The position numbers were made by a program, and so were the translations under genes. A model generated the notes under the pieces. The model searched no databases. It had not been told where the DNA came from and saw nothing but the letters and a program-made list of their open reading frames with translations. A stretch of DNA of 6,228 nt from Sediminibacterium sp. (lineage in GTDB: Bacteria > Bacteroidota > Bacteroidia > Chitinophagales > Chitinophagaceae), in contig JAQBNJ010000105.1 of NCBI GenBank assembly GCA_028288645.1, positions 1-6,228 of the forward strand. Reading direction: 5' to 3'. Of the stretch, positions 5,606-6,228 are shown one piece after another (within the stretch, counting starts at the first letter, position 1; each line of letters opens with the position of its first letter).

Positions 5606-6169
5606 ATGTCGGAAGAATTACAAATGATCATAGAAGATGCGGAAGACGGGATGAAGAAGGCGATCGGCCACCTGGAAGCCGAACTGACCAAGATCAGGGC
5701 CGGGAAAGCCAATCCTACGATGCTGGACGGGATCAACGTGGATTATTATGGATCACCAACGCCTATTGCGCAGGTGGCCAATATCAGCATACTGGATGTG
5801 CGTACCATCAGCATCCAGCCATGGGAGAAAAATATGCTGCAACCTATCGAAAAAGCGATCATGCAGGCCAATATCGGCATCACGCCGCAAAGCGATGGTA
5901 ACCAGATCCGTTTATTCCTTCCGCCATTAACTGAAGAAAGAAGGAAAGAACTCTTCAAAAAGGCGAATGCAGAAGGCGAACATTCCAAAGTGGCCATCCG
6001 CAATATCCGCCGCGATGCGATAGAGCAGGTGAAAAAATTACAGAAAGACGGATTGAGTGAAGATGCCTCCAAAGACGGCGAAACCAGCATCCAGGAACTG
6101 ACCGATAAATTTATTGTGACGGTTGATAAACATCTCCAGGCGAAAGAGAAGGAAATGATGACTGTTTAG
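5606..6169 (+). CDS. frr: ribosome recycling factor
   Basis: This 187-residue protein is a full-length ribosome recycling factor (E. coli 185). With EF-G it splits the post-termination ribosome so that subunits can be reused. The three-helix domain I is formed by residues 1-29 and 106-187, and the small beta domain II by about 31-104. Family motifs seen are KIRAGKANPTMLDGI (29-43), YYGSPTPIAQVANI (47-60), IQPWE (70-74), LPPLTEERRKEL (105-116), the ribosome-contacting segment IRNIRRDA (131-138, with R132) and LTDKFI (165-170). The ATG at 5606 matches the family start; there is no Shine-Dalgarno. pyrH, which often precedes frr in other bacteria, is absent here: frr is divergent from the transketolase gene. 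It is flanked on both sides by repeats of the same family. Confidence 0.97.
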   Translation: MSEELQMIIEDAEDGMKKAIGHLEAELTKIRAGKANPTMLDGINVDYYGSPTPIAQVANISILDVRTISIQPWEKNMLQPIEKAIMQANIGITPQSDGNQIRLFLPPLTEERRKELFKKANAEGEHSKVAIRNIRRDAIEQVKKLQKDGLSEDASKDGETSIQELTDKFIVTVDKHLQAKEKEMMTV

Positions 6170-6172
6170 CTT

Positions 6173-6228
6173 CGCGTTTGTGGTTTGTAATTTGTGGTTT
6201 GTGGTTGGGTTGCTGCAATTTGTAGCTC
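6173..6228. repeat. left arm and part of loop of a second GKRGTTT element (element 5), cut by window edge
   Basis: Starting four bases after the frr stop, the sequence reads in phase as CGCGTTT, GTGGTTT, GTAATTT, GTGGTTT, GTGGTTG and then leaves the pattern. Bases 6198-6228 align with 5490-5521 of element 4 at 27 of 31 positions with one gap. That match includes loop sequence outside the heptamers (GCTGCAATTTGTAGCTC against ACTGGAATTCGTAGATC), so this is a related copy rather than similar composition. The right arm would lie beyond the window. Confidence 0.75.

Noticed and set aside
5346..5901. Plus-strand frames 5346-5594 and 5449-5901
   Set aside because: They translate the element 4 repeat and then frr in a wrong frame; frr itself is a clear full-length family member.

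Overview
The window is a chromosomal segment from a member of the Bacteroidota, most likely family Chitinophagaceae or a close relative. This rests on protein family types (an MsbA-like exporter, a DksA-like protein with a Lys/Pro-rich head and degenerate zinc finger, a transketolase split into separate subunits), on the absence of Shine-Dalgarno sequences before the starts, and on -7 boxes of the TAnnTTTG type. The species cannot be named from the sequence alone.

Layout. A 5'-truncated TraR/DksA-like gene (+) ends at 578 and converges on a 606-residue MsbA-like ABC exporter (-, 831-2651). The exporter is divergent from rbfA (+, 2715-3086) across a 63-base gap holding two nearly overlapping promoters. 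rbfA is followed by a LolC/LolE-type FtsX permease with a TTG start (+, 3220-4437). That gene converges on the N-terminal subunit of a split transketolase (-, 4590-5432), which is divergent from frr (+, 5606-6169). The genes are housekeeping ones: ribosome maturation and recycling (rbfA, frr), envelope export (exporter, permease), pentose phosphate metabolism (transketolase) and possibly transcription control (DksA-like).

The unusual part lies between the genes. Every intergenic region except the short exporter/rbfA gap carries a long inverted repeat, and another begins just after frr and runs off the window. In four of these five elements the arms are made of degenerate heptanucleotides in phase. 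The word differs by locus: roughly NNTGAAY at 666-830, RGATRCT at 3090-3193, and GKRGTTT at 5465-5570 and again from 6173. The fifth (4441-4519) is a 79-base near-palindrome with GGAT-like words spaced 9, 9 and 10 bases apart. Paired arms match almost exactly although the units inside an arm differ. In one element the arms differ by exactly one heptamer. Two elements with unrelated arms share a 16-base loop core. These dispersed elements are the best candidate here for something not well described; no known function is claimed for them.

Two ordinary rho-independent terminators (604-631 and 4533-4565) serve the two convergent gene pairs. I saw no tRNA, rRNA, CRISPR array, insertion sequence or phage gene.
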